A stretch of 64,000 bases of DNA from Yponomeuta sedellus (GCA_934045075.1 OW203745.1:12362873-12426872), one strand, 5' to 3'. Positions 51,261 to 63,139 are shown, counted from the first letter of the stretch. Numbers and translations are program-made. The notes: a model not told the origin generated them from the letters alone.

Positions 51261-51884
51261 AACACCGCTCGTATTTACCTACTTTTGACGTCAGCGAAGT
51301 TCACTTTGCTTGAAGCACGCTTCGTTCGCGTTCTTTCCCTTAGTCAATACCCGGCATTAGGTATACAAATAATAAACGCCCGTCTGAATCGTACCGCGTC
51401 CGGAGTCAGGGGTTAGCCAGCCCGGAGGTTCGTTTTACGACAGTTTATCCATGATTGATGACCCTGTATTGGGCGGTTAACAACGTTGTTTCAACGTTGG
51501 GCTCTGGAGTTAAAGTTAATTGGAAAGTAGACGGATGAGAATTCGGTACCTGCTGCGGATTGTTATATTAGAGAGACCGCCTAACAGTCCATTCTTTATT
51601 TATTTAATTTTTTTCTCCGTAAGAACCATCCTCGTACGTCAAGGAATATTCTAAAAAAATAATTAGCGAAATCGGTTTCACTGCTCTCGAACATTCAGCG
51701 ATTCATTTTTATATTATAGAGAAGACTAGCTAACCCAGCGAACTTCGTACCGCTGACAGTCGATTCTTTATTTTTTTCTCTTCGTAAGAACCATCCTCGT
51801 ACTTCAAGGAATGTTCTAAAAAAGAATGAAAGACACATACAACTTTAGTTGTATGTGTCTTTCATCGACTGCTTCGTTAGTCTA

Positions 51885-52227
51885 GCAGTATAATCATGTG
51901 GGTACAAAAATAAAAATAGTATAATCATGTGGGTACAGTGATATCATTCCGATGTAAAAACCTAACTGCAAAGTAGGTAGTCGGGGCTATAAGTGATGCA
52001 ATTTACTTAAGCCAGAAGTCGCTGCCTGTACGTAATACAGAGAATAGTGAAAAGAGGTTCGAAATTTCACTGATGCCGTTGAGTCACCCATTAGCACAGT
52101 TGGAAAGAGCGCTGGCACGGATAGCTAGGGGTCGCGGGTTCAAATGCCGGCATGGGTGGAATTTTTAGCCTCTAAATAGGGTTTTAAAATTGTCCTTAGC
52201 ACGAGTTAGTGCATTAAAAATAAAACA
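51885..52227 (+). mobile_element. tRNA-derived SINE-like repeat with long 5' region
   Basis: Runs from 'catgtgggtacagtgatatc' through 'gctgcctgtacgtaatacag' to a tRNA-like part (box A mutated, TTAGCACAGTTGG; B box GGTTCAAATGC), then 'tagcctctaaatagg' and 'gcacgagttagtgcatt'. With the inverted copy at 55268-55565 it defines a unit of about 300-340 bp in which the tRNA-like promoter lies about 190 bp from the 5' end. Confidence 0.65.
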
Positions 52228-52278
52228 AATGGCCTCAGTCAGGTTGCCTTTCCATGTTTGTATGTTACCATCATTCCA

Positions 52279-52640
52279 AGAAGCGCTCGTGGCCTACCGG
52301 AATCGAGTGATTGGAATCAATCACTTGGGTTAAGCAACACCAGGCGCGGTCAGTTACTGGAGGGGTTACCATCTCGTGACTACCGCTAGTGGCATATTTC
52401 CGAGCGTTTCCCTGCTTCGCAAGGCACGTTAAGCCGTTGGTGCCAGCTATTATGTAATGGCAGTTGTTAAACCATGTCAGAGTCCTTATGGGCGGCCTGA
52501 TAACTTCTTACAGTAAGGCCCGCCACTGTCTTGCAATCCTCCACCAACCCGGACTTGGCCCCCGTGTTGGAGTATGGCCTAAGCTTCCTGCCATACAGGA
52601 AGAGACCCCGATCGATATCAACCCTTTACAGTAGGGATAC
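52279..52640 (+). mobile_element. 5S-rRNA-derived SINE, best-preserved copy
   Basis: The head has 'gggttaagcaacaccaggcg' and 'cggtcagttactggaggggt', closely following 5S rRNA (GTTAAGCAAC..CGCGGT-AGTACTTGGA-GGGT). Then come 'taccatctcgtgactaccgc' and the body 'gcttcgcaaggcacgttaag'. The tail contains 'gttggagtatggcct' and 'aggaagagacc'. It shows the 5S promoter boxes A, IE and C in order. Confidence 0.7.
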
Positions 52641-52822
52641 GTAAAGGATTGCTATCGATCGATATCGAATGTTACCATAGCATAGGGCATCCTAGTTTGG
52701 CACCGAGACAGGTGCTTGTGTCATGTGAGAGTTATTTATTTTCTTAGATGCTTTTTTCGCTTTAACAAGGTAATTTTATAGTTCACTTTTCACACCACTT
52801 AAACCAGCCCTTCACCATCCAG

Positions 52823-53011
52823 GTCTTCGACTACGACTGGGGTCTCCAGGACGATTTCATGGGCTCCTGTCACCTGGACCTGACGGCTTTGGAGCTGGGG
52901 AGACCTCAGGACCTGGTGCTGTGTCTACGGGACAATAAGGGCAATCAGGACATGGGCGAGATTGTGATTAACGTCACACTGTGGCCTCGCTCCCAGGAGG
53001 ACAAAGACCAG
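52823..53011 (+). CDS. Mctp: MCTP coding exon (end of first C2 domain)
   Basis: The 189-nt exon (63 codons, phase 0 on both sides) reads VFDYDWGLQDDFMGSCHLDL, TALELGRPQDLVLCLRDNKG, NQDMGEIVINVTLWPRSQED and KDQ. The Asp-rich FDYDWGLQDD segment is calcium-binding loop 3 of the C2 domain, and GEI-INVTLWPR is its last strand, both diagnostic for MCTP. The donor CAG|GTGGGT is good. The next exon lies outside the window. Confidence 0.92.
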
Positions 53012-53454
53012 GTGGGTTTAGAATAGATTAGAAAAAGTTAAAACTCAAAGGTAAAACACACATGACACAACACTTGTTCGCGGAATGAAGAGTTTTCTAG
53101 CACTCCTGAAATAAGGGAGAGTTGTATAAATTTAGTAAAGATTTAATAATCTACAGATCATACTTATCTACATACAAGATAATATAATAATAATATAATG
53201 AGTTTATTACCATATAAAAAGCCATACAAGAAATAATTGTAACATAAAACCATTTTCGATAATACTTACACACTTATAAGATGGTACCCTGGTTTAAGTT
53301 TGTCTGAGAAGTCAGTTTTACAATAATCATAATGCAATCTCGTGTGCTATGTACGGCGTCGCGTCCTCGCAGCGTGCTCGCCGCGCAATCGGTGCGCAAC
53401 CGCGGCGATCTCGCTCCGCCATACCATCCCTTTCAAATCGCTCGTAAACTGCTA

Positions 53455-53655
53455 GTCTGTTAGGGCTGTAATAACAGTGGTTAAGCCATGTCAGAAGCCT
53501 TATGGGCGGCTTGATAACTTCTGACATTAAGGCCCGCCACTGTCTTACATGCCTCCACCAACCCGGACCGTGGTGGAGTATGGCATAACCCTCCTGTAGT
53601 GCATTAAGAGACCTGTGCCCCAGCAGTGGAGACATACAAGGGTTGATATTGATGC
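53455..53655 (+). repeat. 5S-derived SINE body and tail fragment
   Basis: 'taacagtggttaagccatgt', 'ggcggcttgataacttctga', 'cccgccactgtcttacatgc', then 'agtatggcataaccctcctg' and 'cagcagtggagacatacaag'. Head missing. Confidence 0.55.
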
Positions 53656-54479
53656 CGCCTCTAAATAACAGGCTGATCGATTAGCATTGACGCTCACTAA
53701 GTCGCTACGTTTATGTATCTCCTTAATTATTTTAAGTTTCGCGAGAATATGGAAGTTTCGCAAAGTGCAGAAATATAATTTAATCAGAGTATGGCTACTC
53801 AGTATTCGAAACAAAGATAGGTGGATAATTTGTGTAGTAAAGACACGACAGAATAGAAGATGGGATCGCAAGTGCTAGAGTGGTAACCGAGAATTGGATT
53901 CTAAGTGTATTTATTTTAATATTTTAATTTATGTAGGACACAAAAGTAAAAAAAGTATGAAAAAAAAAAGAAATAATATTTTACCCTAGTTGGTGCTTCG
54001 GTAGTACTTCGTCTGCGCAGGATTAGTATTTCGAGTAGCTTAGATCATTAAAATGGTCAAAAACATTTTTTGAGTCGGATTTGAAAAAGGTCACACAATA
54101 TCTTTATAAATTGTAGCCTTTGAGTTAGTCTGATGTATAGGCTATACTATTGTAAAGTTTTATTAAAATCCATTCGGTAGTTTTACGTGAAAGAATAACA
54201 AACATCAATCCATACTCACTAACTTCGCGTTTTTAATATTAGTAAAGTACTGAAGTATGGTACGGAAAAGTATTGGATGTATTCGTAGAAGTTTAGACAG
54301 AACACAAGACAGGTACGGTATAAAAAGCGCACCAGGAAAGACCATTCGAAGACAAGACCATGTTACAATCGAAATCTTCACAGATTCCTGACTTGTGCTT
54401 TCTCAATTATCAAATAATTTACAGTTTGATCAGTTACCTAATATTGTTTTGGCAGGCCTTCGAATCCTTCGAACATACA

Positions 54480-54570
54480 TGAAATAGCTGATGCCGTGCA
54501 CATCTCGATTGAACAGTTCCATATTTTGCACGATAATCTGCGCATGAAAAAGGTTTCTGTAAAGTTAGCT
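54480..54570 (+). pseudogene. Mariner transposase fragment
   Basis: The frame reads EIADAVHISIEQFHILHDNL followed by RMKKVSVK, matching the second helix-turn-helix of mariner transposases (IAEA--IS---VH-ILH--LGMKK-SARW). The catalytic domain is absent. This is a separate copy from the one at 10594. Confidence 0.6.
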
Positions 54571-54572
54571 AT

Positions 54573-54770
54573 TCACGAACGCTCCAACAACAAGCTAAAT
54601 GGAGTAGCGCTATGCCAAAATCGGTCCGAGAATGTCAAAACTCTGTAGCGTGGAGGGCACCGTTGAACATCCAATGGGTGGAAATCCAACGCGCCGCGCC
54701 AACGAGCTATCTGAATAGAACAGTCGTGAATGTTGTAAAAAAGAAATAATTCATCTTCAGAATCGGAATT
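54573..54770 (-). pseudogene. Possible Harbinger-type transposon scrap
   Basis: The minus strand contains MNSDSEDELFLFYNI, reminiscent of the acidic N-terminus of PIF/Harbinger transposases, followed by a GC-rich segment ARWRGALDFHPLDVQ. No catalytic residues are present and the similarity is short, so this is a weak call. Confidence 0.25.
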
Positions 54771-55267
54771 CATCGTCAGAAACACAAAAATACACAACCG
54801 GACAGCACAATCAATAAGCATTTTAGCGCGCTCGTCAATGTGACAAGAAATAACACCTATCCACTAATTTCAAACCAACTCAGATTTTTCGTTTGTGTTT
54901 AATAAGTACTCAGAGAGGGATATTTTTTTAATCATTTGTGTATTTTTTCTAAAAAAAATGCATACATAATTTTTGTTTAAATAAGCACAGGAATTAGTGA
55001 CGTCACTGGTCAGTACACAAACATAAGTCAAGTCAACTCTCGTTTTTGGATTGTTCTATTTACGGAGCCGTCATTATACATTCCACCAATCGACCATTTT
55101 CGATAAAGTTGCTACAAATACAAAATTATCAAGTTGTATCACGGTTATTTGCAGAAATTATAGTTTTTTTTAGTTAAAATGCCTTTAATCGGTTTTAAAA
55201 CTCGTAATTAATACAAATGCATACAATTAATACTTTTCTATTGGATACAGTCTATTTATACTATTTT

Positions 55268-55565
55268 TATTTTTTAATGCACTAACCCGTGCTAAGAAAC
55301 AAATTTAAAAACCTATTTAGAGGCTAAAAATTTCACCCATGCCGGGATTCGAACCCGCAACCTCTGGCTATCGGTGCCAACGCTCTACCAATTGAGCCAA
55401 TGGGCGACTCACGGCATCAGTGAAATTTCGAACCTCTTTACACTATTCTCTGTATTACGTGCAGGCAGCGACATCTGACTTAAGCAAATTGCATTACTTA
55501 TAACCCCGACTACCTACTTTTCAGTAAGGTTTAACATCGGAACGATATCACTGTACCCACATGAT
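55268..55565 (-). mobile_element. tRNA-derived SINE-like repeat, inverted
   Basis: In reverse complement: 'catgtgggtacagtgatatc', 'ctgcacgtaatacagagaat', 'gatgccgtgagtcgcccatt', A box TGGCTCAATTGG, B box GGTTCGAATCC, 'tttttagcctctaaatagg' and 'gcacgggttagtgcatt'. This is the most complete copy of the family. Confidence 0.7.
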
Positions 55566-56389
55566 ACATGTACAGTCTATTTATTGTGGAGACAAATGGC
55601 GCGTGCGTGAATGACCAGCTTAAGATGCGTGCCGCGTCTTCCCGCAGCCGAGCGTAAACAAAATCCTGTAACAAATTCTGAGGAATGCTTAGCCAAGTAT
55701 AAATGTCATCGGAATATTTTTTCGTTGTCACAACTCGACGAAAAGTGGATCCGCCACATCAGAGACTAAGTAATAGTGATAGCAGTGAACTTCTACCGAG
55801 GAACGTGCCTTAAAGCTTAGAGTACGGTTGATTTAGGCTTTTCCGACTTTTTCCTCATCCCAAATATGAGGAAATGACTCTGGTACTTCATATTCAGAGT
55901 GCTTAGTGCGAGTTTTTTAACTACTCGATCGCGTTAACGTAAACTCATATTTCTATGGCATCGAGGAAGCGCCACCTAGCGACACGTATGGAAATTAAAT
56001 TGCTGTGTGCGAGTTGTAATGGTTTACGTTGAGAAGTGAACACGTTTACCAGCCAAAACACGAATAAACGAATAAACGCGAGTGCGAGTTGTACTGTGAC
56101 AGCGTTTTGCCGGTTCGAACGGTTAACTTACTCATACTCACTACTCGATGCTCGATTAACGCGGTAGTAAAGTTATTCGATTGGATCTGTCAAACTCGCA
56201 CTAAGCACTCTGAGCTTGGTGACCGAACGTATGAGAAACTGTAGTATTTTTGGACAAACAAAAGCGGTAGGGTTCAAAAAGTGTAGAAATGAAATAGTAA
56301 GGTTTTGCTCAGACTTTTCTTCTGTGTTAGTTAATTTCTTGCACTTATTATTTCAGTCATTTCATTAAAAAAATCTATTCTACTAAATC

Positions 56390-56480
56390 AAACCTGGTTT
56401 GGATTGCAACGTTCATTAAACCGCAGTTTCTGCACTACTTTGAATAAAACCTTCTCTTCATTTTCGATAATACTAATAAT
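56390..56480. repeat. Repeat shared with 60265-60350 (inverted)
   Basis: 'tggattgcaacgttcattaa', 'accgcagtttctgcactact' and 'gaataaaacctt' match the reverse complement of 'aaggttttattcaaagtagg' and 'gcggtttaatgaacgttaca' at 60283-60340. Probably two ends of the same LINE 3' family. Confidence 0.5.
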
Positions 56481-57299
56481 AAAGTTTTACGTCCGGTTTC
56501 TTGATTTTTTGGTCAAACCGTCGTTAGACTAGGTGCATTGTATAGATTTGGAAGGAGATTACGTTGAAAAACAAAAACAAAATTCACCGAAAAAAGTTTT
56601 TATTTCCTTTATTGTTATTAAAATTCTTTATAGCGTCAAATACAATATTGTAGAATAGACGGGCTTAATACTAAGTAGTATTTTAATGATTGGTCAACTA
56701 ACTCCATAGCTAAAATTAATAGTTTCCTTATAACAATTCGCTGCTTATTGCGAGTCTTCCTAGTTATTAATCTGTTAATTTACCGACCTCGCTATGTATT
56801 CACATCGAGTAAAACATGTGTTGTGGTTCTATTAAAACAACTTATAGCTGTTTTAACGTAATTTTCTTACACATTTATTGTGTCAATGAAGTTGGCAACA
56901 GATGTAGATCTAGCCGTTTATGAAGTCACGAGTACGGTTAGTCGATTTTCTGCCCCAGCTTACCCTTTAAACTTTACGAGGGCGCGATGTTATGACGTCA
57001 ATTGTGTTCCGGGCAAACTCACACTTATCTCTTCTCAAACAATGTCGCCATAATTTACCTACTATGACCAGTCAATATTTACAACGTCTATCACTGAGTG
57101 GATGAGTCATGGTTTTATAATGGACAGAGCGACGGGTTCGGTAGACATTGATACCCGCTGTTTTATGTATCGGTCGCCAACAATACGACAAGGTTGTTAA
57201 AGGTTACCACCAATTTAATTGTACAGTATAGTATACCTAAACAATGATTGTATTTTGTTGCAAATTTACCCGTAATGCTGTATACTGTAGTATTTCTTA

Positions 57300-57460
57300 A
57301 TGATTATTTATTAGATAAAACGTAATTATCTTATTTCCCGACGTTTCGGCAGCGTTAAAGTTGCCGTAGTCTCGGGTGGACTGAAGTGTCGTCGGGAGTA
57401 AGATAATTACGTTTTATCTAATAAATAATCGCGATTAGACTTGTTTAATATATAACTATA
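57300..57460. mobile_element. Foldback MITE; also the empty-site relative of the Polinton target
   Basis: Inverted ends 'attatttattagataaaacg' / 'cgttttatctaataaataat', then 'taattatctta(t/c)tcccgacg'. Central 75 bp includes 'gcagcgttaaagttgccgta'. Its right flank, read on the minus strand, gives 'agttatatattaaac', matching the sequence interrupted by the Polinton. Confidence 0.65.
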
Positions 57461-57753
57461 CTATATACTGCTTAGTAAAGTGCACAGTTTGATGTGTGGT
57501 CGACTGTACCGTGAGCAGTCAGAACGTCATTTATAGCATACAGACAAAGCTTGAGCTCATCGACTTTTTTTTAAGTCACCTGAAACGTAAGCAAGTAAAG
57601 TGGTTGTGGTGTATAGAGGTGAGATGTGCAGTCAATAATCGACAGCATAGGGGTGCTATCTCTAAATATGTAGGCGTATTTTGAGATAGCCCCCCTTTAT
57701 ATGCGTACACTCTATACGTCATGGTTAACTTTACAAATCGACAGCACGATATC

Positions 57754-57940
57754 ACACTATTTATAAAGGCGAAAGTTTGTTAGTTACTTTTTCACGTCTA
57801 AACGGGTGGAGCGATTTTAATAAAATTTGGTATGGAGTTAGCTGCCTGGATTAACACAAAGGCTACGTTTTACTGCGGGAAAATATATTTTTATTCCCAT
57901 GGGAAGATCGATAAACGATTACACCGCGGCGCACAGCTAG
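57754..57940 (+). mobile_element. Helitron-like non-autonomous repeat, best copy
   Basis: 'aaaggcgaaagtttgttagt', 'aatttggtatggagttagct', 'acgttttactgcgggaaaat', 'ttcccatgggaagatcgata', then 'accgcggcgcacagctag' followed by T. The end CTAG|T fits the Helitron rule. Confidence 0.5.
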
Positions 57941-58449
57941 TACTTCCATATCCAGCGACCACTCTAGTTTGATAGCACATCGCACGTCTATATACTGTGG
58001 CCACACTACAGTTGACAGCAGAGCTCATCATATCATCTACAATTTGTAGAGTGGTCACCGCGTATAGATGTAATGTGCTGTCAACTGTAGTGTGGTCGCT
58101 GCGTTTAAACATGCGATGTGCTGTCAAAGTAGGGTGGTCGCCGGATATGGAAGTTTGATGTGCCGTCAATTTCTAAGTTTATCACAATGTATAGGGTGTT
58201 CGCATAGAGGTAAAGGTGTGCTATGTTCAAATATGCCTACCTAATTGTTTAATAAAAATAAATTCAACACAACACAACCACGCGTACTGAGGTAAATTAA
58301 GATATACTGTAGTATTTTTATGTTCTTACTAGCTTTTGCCCGGTATTTCGTTTGCACCCCGTTTCACCTGTTCAGCGCCTTGATTATGTAACTTTTCACG
58401 TATACCTACATCTGCAAACAGATTTGTAGACTTCCAAGAAACCTCTCCT

Positions 58450-58665
58450 TAGACGCAGTTTACACGTTCAGTCTCGCGTCAGTCAATTCCATCAGTCTGG
58501 TTAGACTGACGGCAGACTGTTGGTCTATTCAGTGGACTGATGGATCAGACTGACGGATATTCGAGCATATTGATGCTTCATCAGTCTGATATCAATCCGA
58601 GCTTCATCAATGTTGTGGACTGAACTGACGCCATACTGAACGTGTAAACTCCGTCTTAGAGATCC
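58450..58665. repeat. Imperfect foldback ('agtctgacgg' block)
   Basis: The block starts 'agacgcagtttacacgttca' and ends with its inverse 'gaacgtgtaaactccgtctt'. Between them are many 'tcagtctg' / 'cagactga' units. The length of 210 bp and strong termini suggest a MITE; no frame. Confidence 0.55.
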
Positions 58666-59107
58666 TTCCTAGGGTAGGTGCTCAAAAATATTATTTAAAT
58701 AAAATTTCTAGGTTTGCTGGTTTAGACTGTGCGTTATTTGTTACTCTCTCTTCAAAGTGACTGACGTTAGTGTTTTATTATAAGTCTTGAAAGATAACTT
58801 AAAATTATATAGGCACTTTAAGCGGGTGTACTTATTTACGAACCTGTAGGTATTTAGTCCTTATAGAACTACATAATAGCTTTATTAATGTACCCGACAC
58901 GTGTTTCGCACACCGATCAAGGTTAAGCCTGCCACACACTAGCGTCAGTGTTTCCATTTAAAACATAAGCGAAAAACTGAGCTTCGTTTAACTCTTAACA
59001 GGCCTGGGTAGTGTGATTTTTTCCATTGTTGGTCTTGGACTGTAGTTTCAAGGTGATAAGATTAAATGTAAAGTGGTATCTGCTACACAATAATCGCCAA
59101 ATTACAT

Positions 59108-59230
59108 GACACAGGGTATCCTAGTGTTGGGCTAAAAGCAATGTAGGTATGTGGCTGTATGTAAATAACATAACATTTACATACAGGCACATACATTGCT
59201 TGTGGCCCCACACTAGGATACCCTGTGTCG
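59108..59230. mobile_element. Foldback MITE with 'gacacagggtatcctagt' ends
   Basis: Two halves of about 60 bp are inverted copies ('gacacagggtatcctagtgt' / 'acactaggataccctgtgtc', 'gcaatgtaggtatgtggctg' / 'caggcacatacattgc'). A half-copy lies near 23965-23995. Confidence 0.65.
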
Positions 59231-59584
59231 TGGGAACTAGAAACAACGACATCACAAACATGTAAACATCCAAGACCTGGACTTTTTTTTTGTTTTTTTT
59301 TTTGTTTAAATGTTATGTTAAATCGGCTAAAAAACAGCGTCATGGTCGCTATTTAGCACGGCATAAAGCTGAGGGTAGGCCTTTTCGGTGCCAATTCCTA
59401 GCTTTGAAATGTTTAGATGATAAGTTTTTTTAATGGTATCTACCAAATAAACATTTTATCTATCCATAAGTTGATACTCTTTTTTTATATAAGTACCTAT
59501 TAAGCTTTCCGGCCATCCAAGGATTGCTTTCAAATTCATCTATCATGCTTCATAGGTACATACCGTTAGTTCTTTTGCCCGACT

Positions 59585-59700
59585 ACATTTAGCAATCAGC
59601 CAGACAGCGCGCCCAGCCTGCCAGTATGTAACGCTTAGCGATTCGCGCGGCTGTACACACAGCGAGACCGGTCGCGCGCTTTTTTTTAAAATAAAAACAA
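59585..59700. promoter_or_regulatory. CpG-rich, promoter-like block
   Basis: A short GC/CpG-rich stretch ('agcgcgcccagcctgcc', 'cgattcgcgcggctgt', 'gaccggtcgcgcgc') stands out from AT-rich intron DNA. It is followed by a long, apparently untranslated segment with 'ggtttggcgccatttt'. It could be an alternative MCTP promoter or a TE end. There is no direct proof. Confidence 0.25.
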
Positions 59701-60264
59701 AACCAACCTAACCTTCAAACCGGGATTTGGGCAAAAGTACTTACGTTTATAGTGTAGTGATGAATAATGTGTAGCAGACTGTGTTAAGCAGTGAGTTTAT
59801 TGATGTGTTCGAAGGAAAGTAATGTTGCTCGAGTGATATTTACCGAAGCGTGGTCGTTGTGAACAAGAAAGGGAATTTATTGTGTCGAATTTTTGTACCG
59901 GGTTTGGCGCCATTTTTTGTGAATCCGCTTTTTTCTTGGTTTTATATTTTGATTTCTCGTTTTAGCTACTCCGGTAGAATTTTTAAAATATTGTTTAAAG
60001 AATTTAGATTGGGTTTTTACCTATTTTAGATACACCAGAGGAATTGCTATCATCAGACCGGTCTTAGTAACCTTACGATCTATTTATTTAGGACTATTTG
60101 CACGGTTGCCTTAGTTAGCGCAAGTTATCTAGATTAGTTAGCAATTGTAACCTTGCAAAAAGTACTAATTAGCTTAGCAAGAACTAGGTAAAGTAGGTAC
60201 TTAAACAAACTTCTAGCATCACTATCGCTCGCAAATTTAAATTTAAATTTAAATGGTTGTAAAT

Positions 60265-60350
60265 GAAATGAAATGAAAAGGTTTTATTCAAAGTAGGTAG
60301 CGCAGAAACTGCGGTTTAATGAACGTTACAATTCAAACTAGGAGTCCATT
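60265..60350. repeat. Repeat shared with 56390-56480
   Basis: 'gaaatgaaatgaaaaggttt', 'tattcaaagtaggtagcgca', 'gaaactgcggtttaatgaac'. Inverse of the copy at 56390. Confidence 0.5.
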
Positions 60351-61499
60351 TCAAAATCTGGATAATTTTGGAGAAAAAATGGCCAAAAACTCTTAAAAAC
60401 TAAAGACATGAGTATCATACTGTTAATATAATGTTAACATACTGCAAATATACTCAAAAGCCAAAGTACTCTGTAATGTCTATAACTGTATTTTATTACC
60501 ACCATCATACAACGTAATAAAATGACATGAATCATATTTATCACAAGTGAAAATGCAGTTCTGATGATTTTCGTGAAAATTAGGTAATATACGCGTCGAA
60601 TTGATAACCTCCTCCATTTTTTGAAGTCGGTTAAAAAAAGGCGTTTCATTATATTTTTTTAATTAATTGGAAACGGAAAACTTTGAAAAACAACGGATTG
60701 TTTTGTTTGGTCTTTTTAATAGCAATGAATAAGAGGTTTGTTTTAATATATTCAGTGGCGACGTTATTAAATAAAACCCGACTCTGATCCAATTCTAGTA
60801 GGTACTTACTTTCACCTCACCTAGACGAGCTCCCATTTTAAGACCGTGGCAAAGATTAACACGATTGTTATGTATATTTTTTTAGTAGTAAACCTCTATA
60901 GAAACTTCTAACCTCTTTACCTTTAAATATCCTTCCGAATTTAATTCTTAACCAATTTATTTCAGGTAGGTATATATACATTTTCTCTCACCTAGGCAAT
61001 TTCCTAATAGAAATTGAAATGATGGAGGCAAATTGGCGATAAATCAACATTAGTTAGTTTGCTTACCCTCGTCGTCATTATGCTGAATAAATTGAACTAC
61101 CGATGTAGAAGTAACCTAATTGTTGTTTGTGGCATATAATTATGCAGATCAGCAACGAATGAATTGAGAGATAGAAACGATAAACCATCCCGACCAGTCT
61201 ACCTTGAAGAGCTAGCTTATTATCGATACCAGGAATAGCTGGGCCTGCCAATAGTCCAATACATCCAAGGTTAAGAAATTATCTACACTTTCAGTTTCTA
61301 TTCTATTCTTAACCTTGGGCATATCACCTGTAAATTTTGTTGTGTAGCAGGAGCTCTTAATATAGAAACATCATCATTGTAAGTGTTTGAAGTGCTAAGC
61401 ATGAAGTCCATACATTTTTTGATTGCGTTGCATCTATAGGCAGGAATCTATTATTTATTAGCTCTTAGTAACCTATTTCTTACTATTTCTTCTGTTTTC

Positions 61500-61775
61500 T
61501 GCTGTGTGGTGTCGGCTTAGAGAATAGCACCAATCCAAATTCTTCCCGCGGGTGTCGTAAAAGGCGACTAAGGGACACAAACCGGGGGATGGGCAGCAGC
61601 GCCCCCTGCAGTACAATTCCACTGAATTGCGATCCCCAACCCGCATGCCCAGCGTGAGGATTATGGATGGGCACTACCCCCTATGATAGCACAACGTGGC
61701 GTTTTTTAGGGGAGAGCTACGTCCAGCAGTGGACTAGTTTAGCCTGACGAGGAGGAGGAGGAGAAGGAACCTATG
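61500..61775 (+). repeat. RTE-type 3' end with (GAG/GAA)n tail
   Basis: 'gtgtggtgtcggcttagaga', 'cttcccgcgggtgtcgtaaa', 'aggcgactaagggacacaaa', 'tgggcagcagcgccccctgc', 'cgatccccaacccgcatgcc', 'gtccagcagtggactagttt', then 'agcctgacgaggaggagg'. Confidence 0.6.
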
Positions 61776-61997
61776 TCTTCTATTAGAATAATTATGTAAG
61801 ATGATTGATTGATGACTGATGATTCTCCAAACTGTATAAATAAATAAATTATAGCAACGAAATAAAATTTAAAATTAAACATAGCCTACTTCTGTAGGAC
61901 GTTAAACCTTTTGTCCAAAAACAACGCCGTTTTAACGGAAATTCGTTCGATCCAGCTCATTTTTCCGTGGTGAACGAGTTGGTAAAGAAAAACATTA

Positions 61998-62110
61998 TTA
62001 GCAAATATACTCTTGCGCGATTATTAGCAAAAACTCTTGCGCGATTATTAGCAAATACTCTCGCGCGATTATTAGCAAATACTCTCTCGCGCTTAGTAAA
62101 TGCGCAACAT
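61998..62110. repeat. Short tandem repeat of 'gcgattattagcaaatactc'
   Basis: Four to five imperfect units of 25-29 bp ('attagcaaatactctcgcgc' type). A local minisatellite in the intron. Confidence 0.7.
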
Positions 62111-62209
62111 TAGCAAATTTTAATGTTATACTTTCGCGTAGTTTTTCTTTCTTGAAAAACTACCTCTTGTTTACTTGGTCTTTCGCAATAGTTGTTTACT
62201 TGGTCTTTC

Positions 62210-62355
62210 GCGGCTTGAAAACTTCTGACAGTCAGACCAGCCACTAGTCTTGCAAGCCTCCACCAATCCGGACTTGGCCTCCGTGGTGTAGGCCTATACC
62301 TTCCTTAGGGAAGAGACCCGGTGCCCTTCGGTGGGGACATAATGAGTTGATGGTG
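62210..62355 (+). repeat. 5S-derived SINE body and tail fragment
   Basis: 'ggcttgaaaacttctgacag', 'cttgcaagcctccaccaatc', 'ggacttggcctccgtggtgt', then 'agagacccggtgcccttcgg' and 'tggggacataatgagttga'. Confidence 0.55.
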
Positions 62356-62559
62356 ATGAGATGGCGATGACTTGCCCTAGATGTGAGTGTTCCATGTATG
62401 TGATTCCTTGCCCCTGTTTATGCGCCCAAAATCCTGTCGGAATCCTGACATAGCGAGAGCAATTAGTTACTATGGAATTTGACAGACAAATTTGATGCCT
62501 CAGGATTGGTGTGCTTAATATAGGAGATTGTATGGTTATTAAACACCTAGATACATTTT

Positions 62560-62800
62560 GTTAGCTTTTAGAATATACTTCGGCGACTATCGGATAGAAT
62601 CGGATAAAACTCGTGTAATAGAAATATCGGAACTAATATAACACTTACACGTTTTATACAGAGCAGGAAGTAGTATTACTCGTACACCCGTGTGCTTTCG
62701 GCGAAAACCGAAGCCTACTCTAAAGCCCGAGGTTTATTCTAAAGAATAAGAATAAAGAATAGAATAAAGCTCTGCTCTGTTATATTCTAAAAGCTCTATT
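62560..62800. mobile_element. Foldback MITE ('ttttagaatatac' family)
   Basis: 'gttagcttttagaatatact' at the left, 'tatattctaaaagctct' at the right, and internal 'cggatagaatcggat', 'gagcaggaagtagtattact' and 'cggcgaaaaccgaagcctac', as in 22785-23030. An extra 'ttctaaagaataagaataaa' stretch lies near the right end. Confidence 0.6.
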
Positions 62801-63139
62801 ATTATATGGTATTCTAAATGTTAACAGACTGTAGAATATTCGAAAATTGTCCGGATTGCGATACTGGTCCCTGGACCCCCGGGTCCACTCTGCCTACCCC
62901 TCCAAGATACAGACATGCATGTCTAACAATTTTGTGCTACACATACATAGTTAGGTACATGCTTATTTTTGTGTTCTGAGGGTACATGTGTAACACAAAA
63001 ATATTACATAGGTACACTTTTACGTGGCTGTTTGTAATGATGAATGAATTACCGATGTTATCGTGTTCATTACAGGGCACGGTACAAACAGGCTTTTCAA
63101 GCCCCTCGCCGTTAGCTGTTAATTAAAAACCAGTATTTA

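Larger units (their letters stand above)
48250..52822 (+). other. MCTP intron (4.6 kb)
   Basis: Donor GTAAGG at 48250, acceptor 'ccatccag' ending 52822. It holds LINE and SINE tails and two copies of a 'ccgtaagaaccatcctcgta' block (51590-51680 and 51760-51830). Parts 48260-50070 and 51260-51580 have no feature I can name beyond poly-T runs and a tandem pair at 49610-49670 ('gctcctatttcaacatcgcg' twice). Confidence 0.7.
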
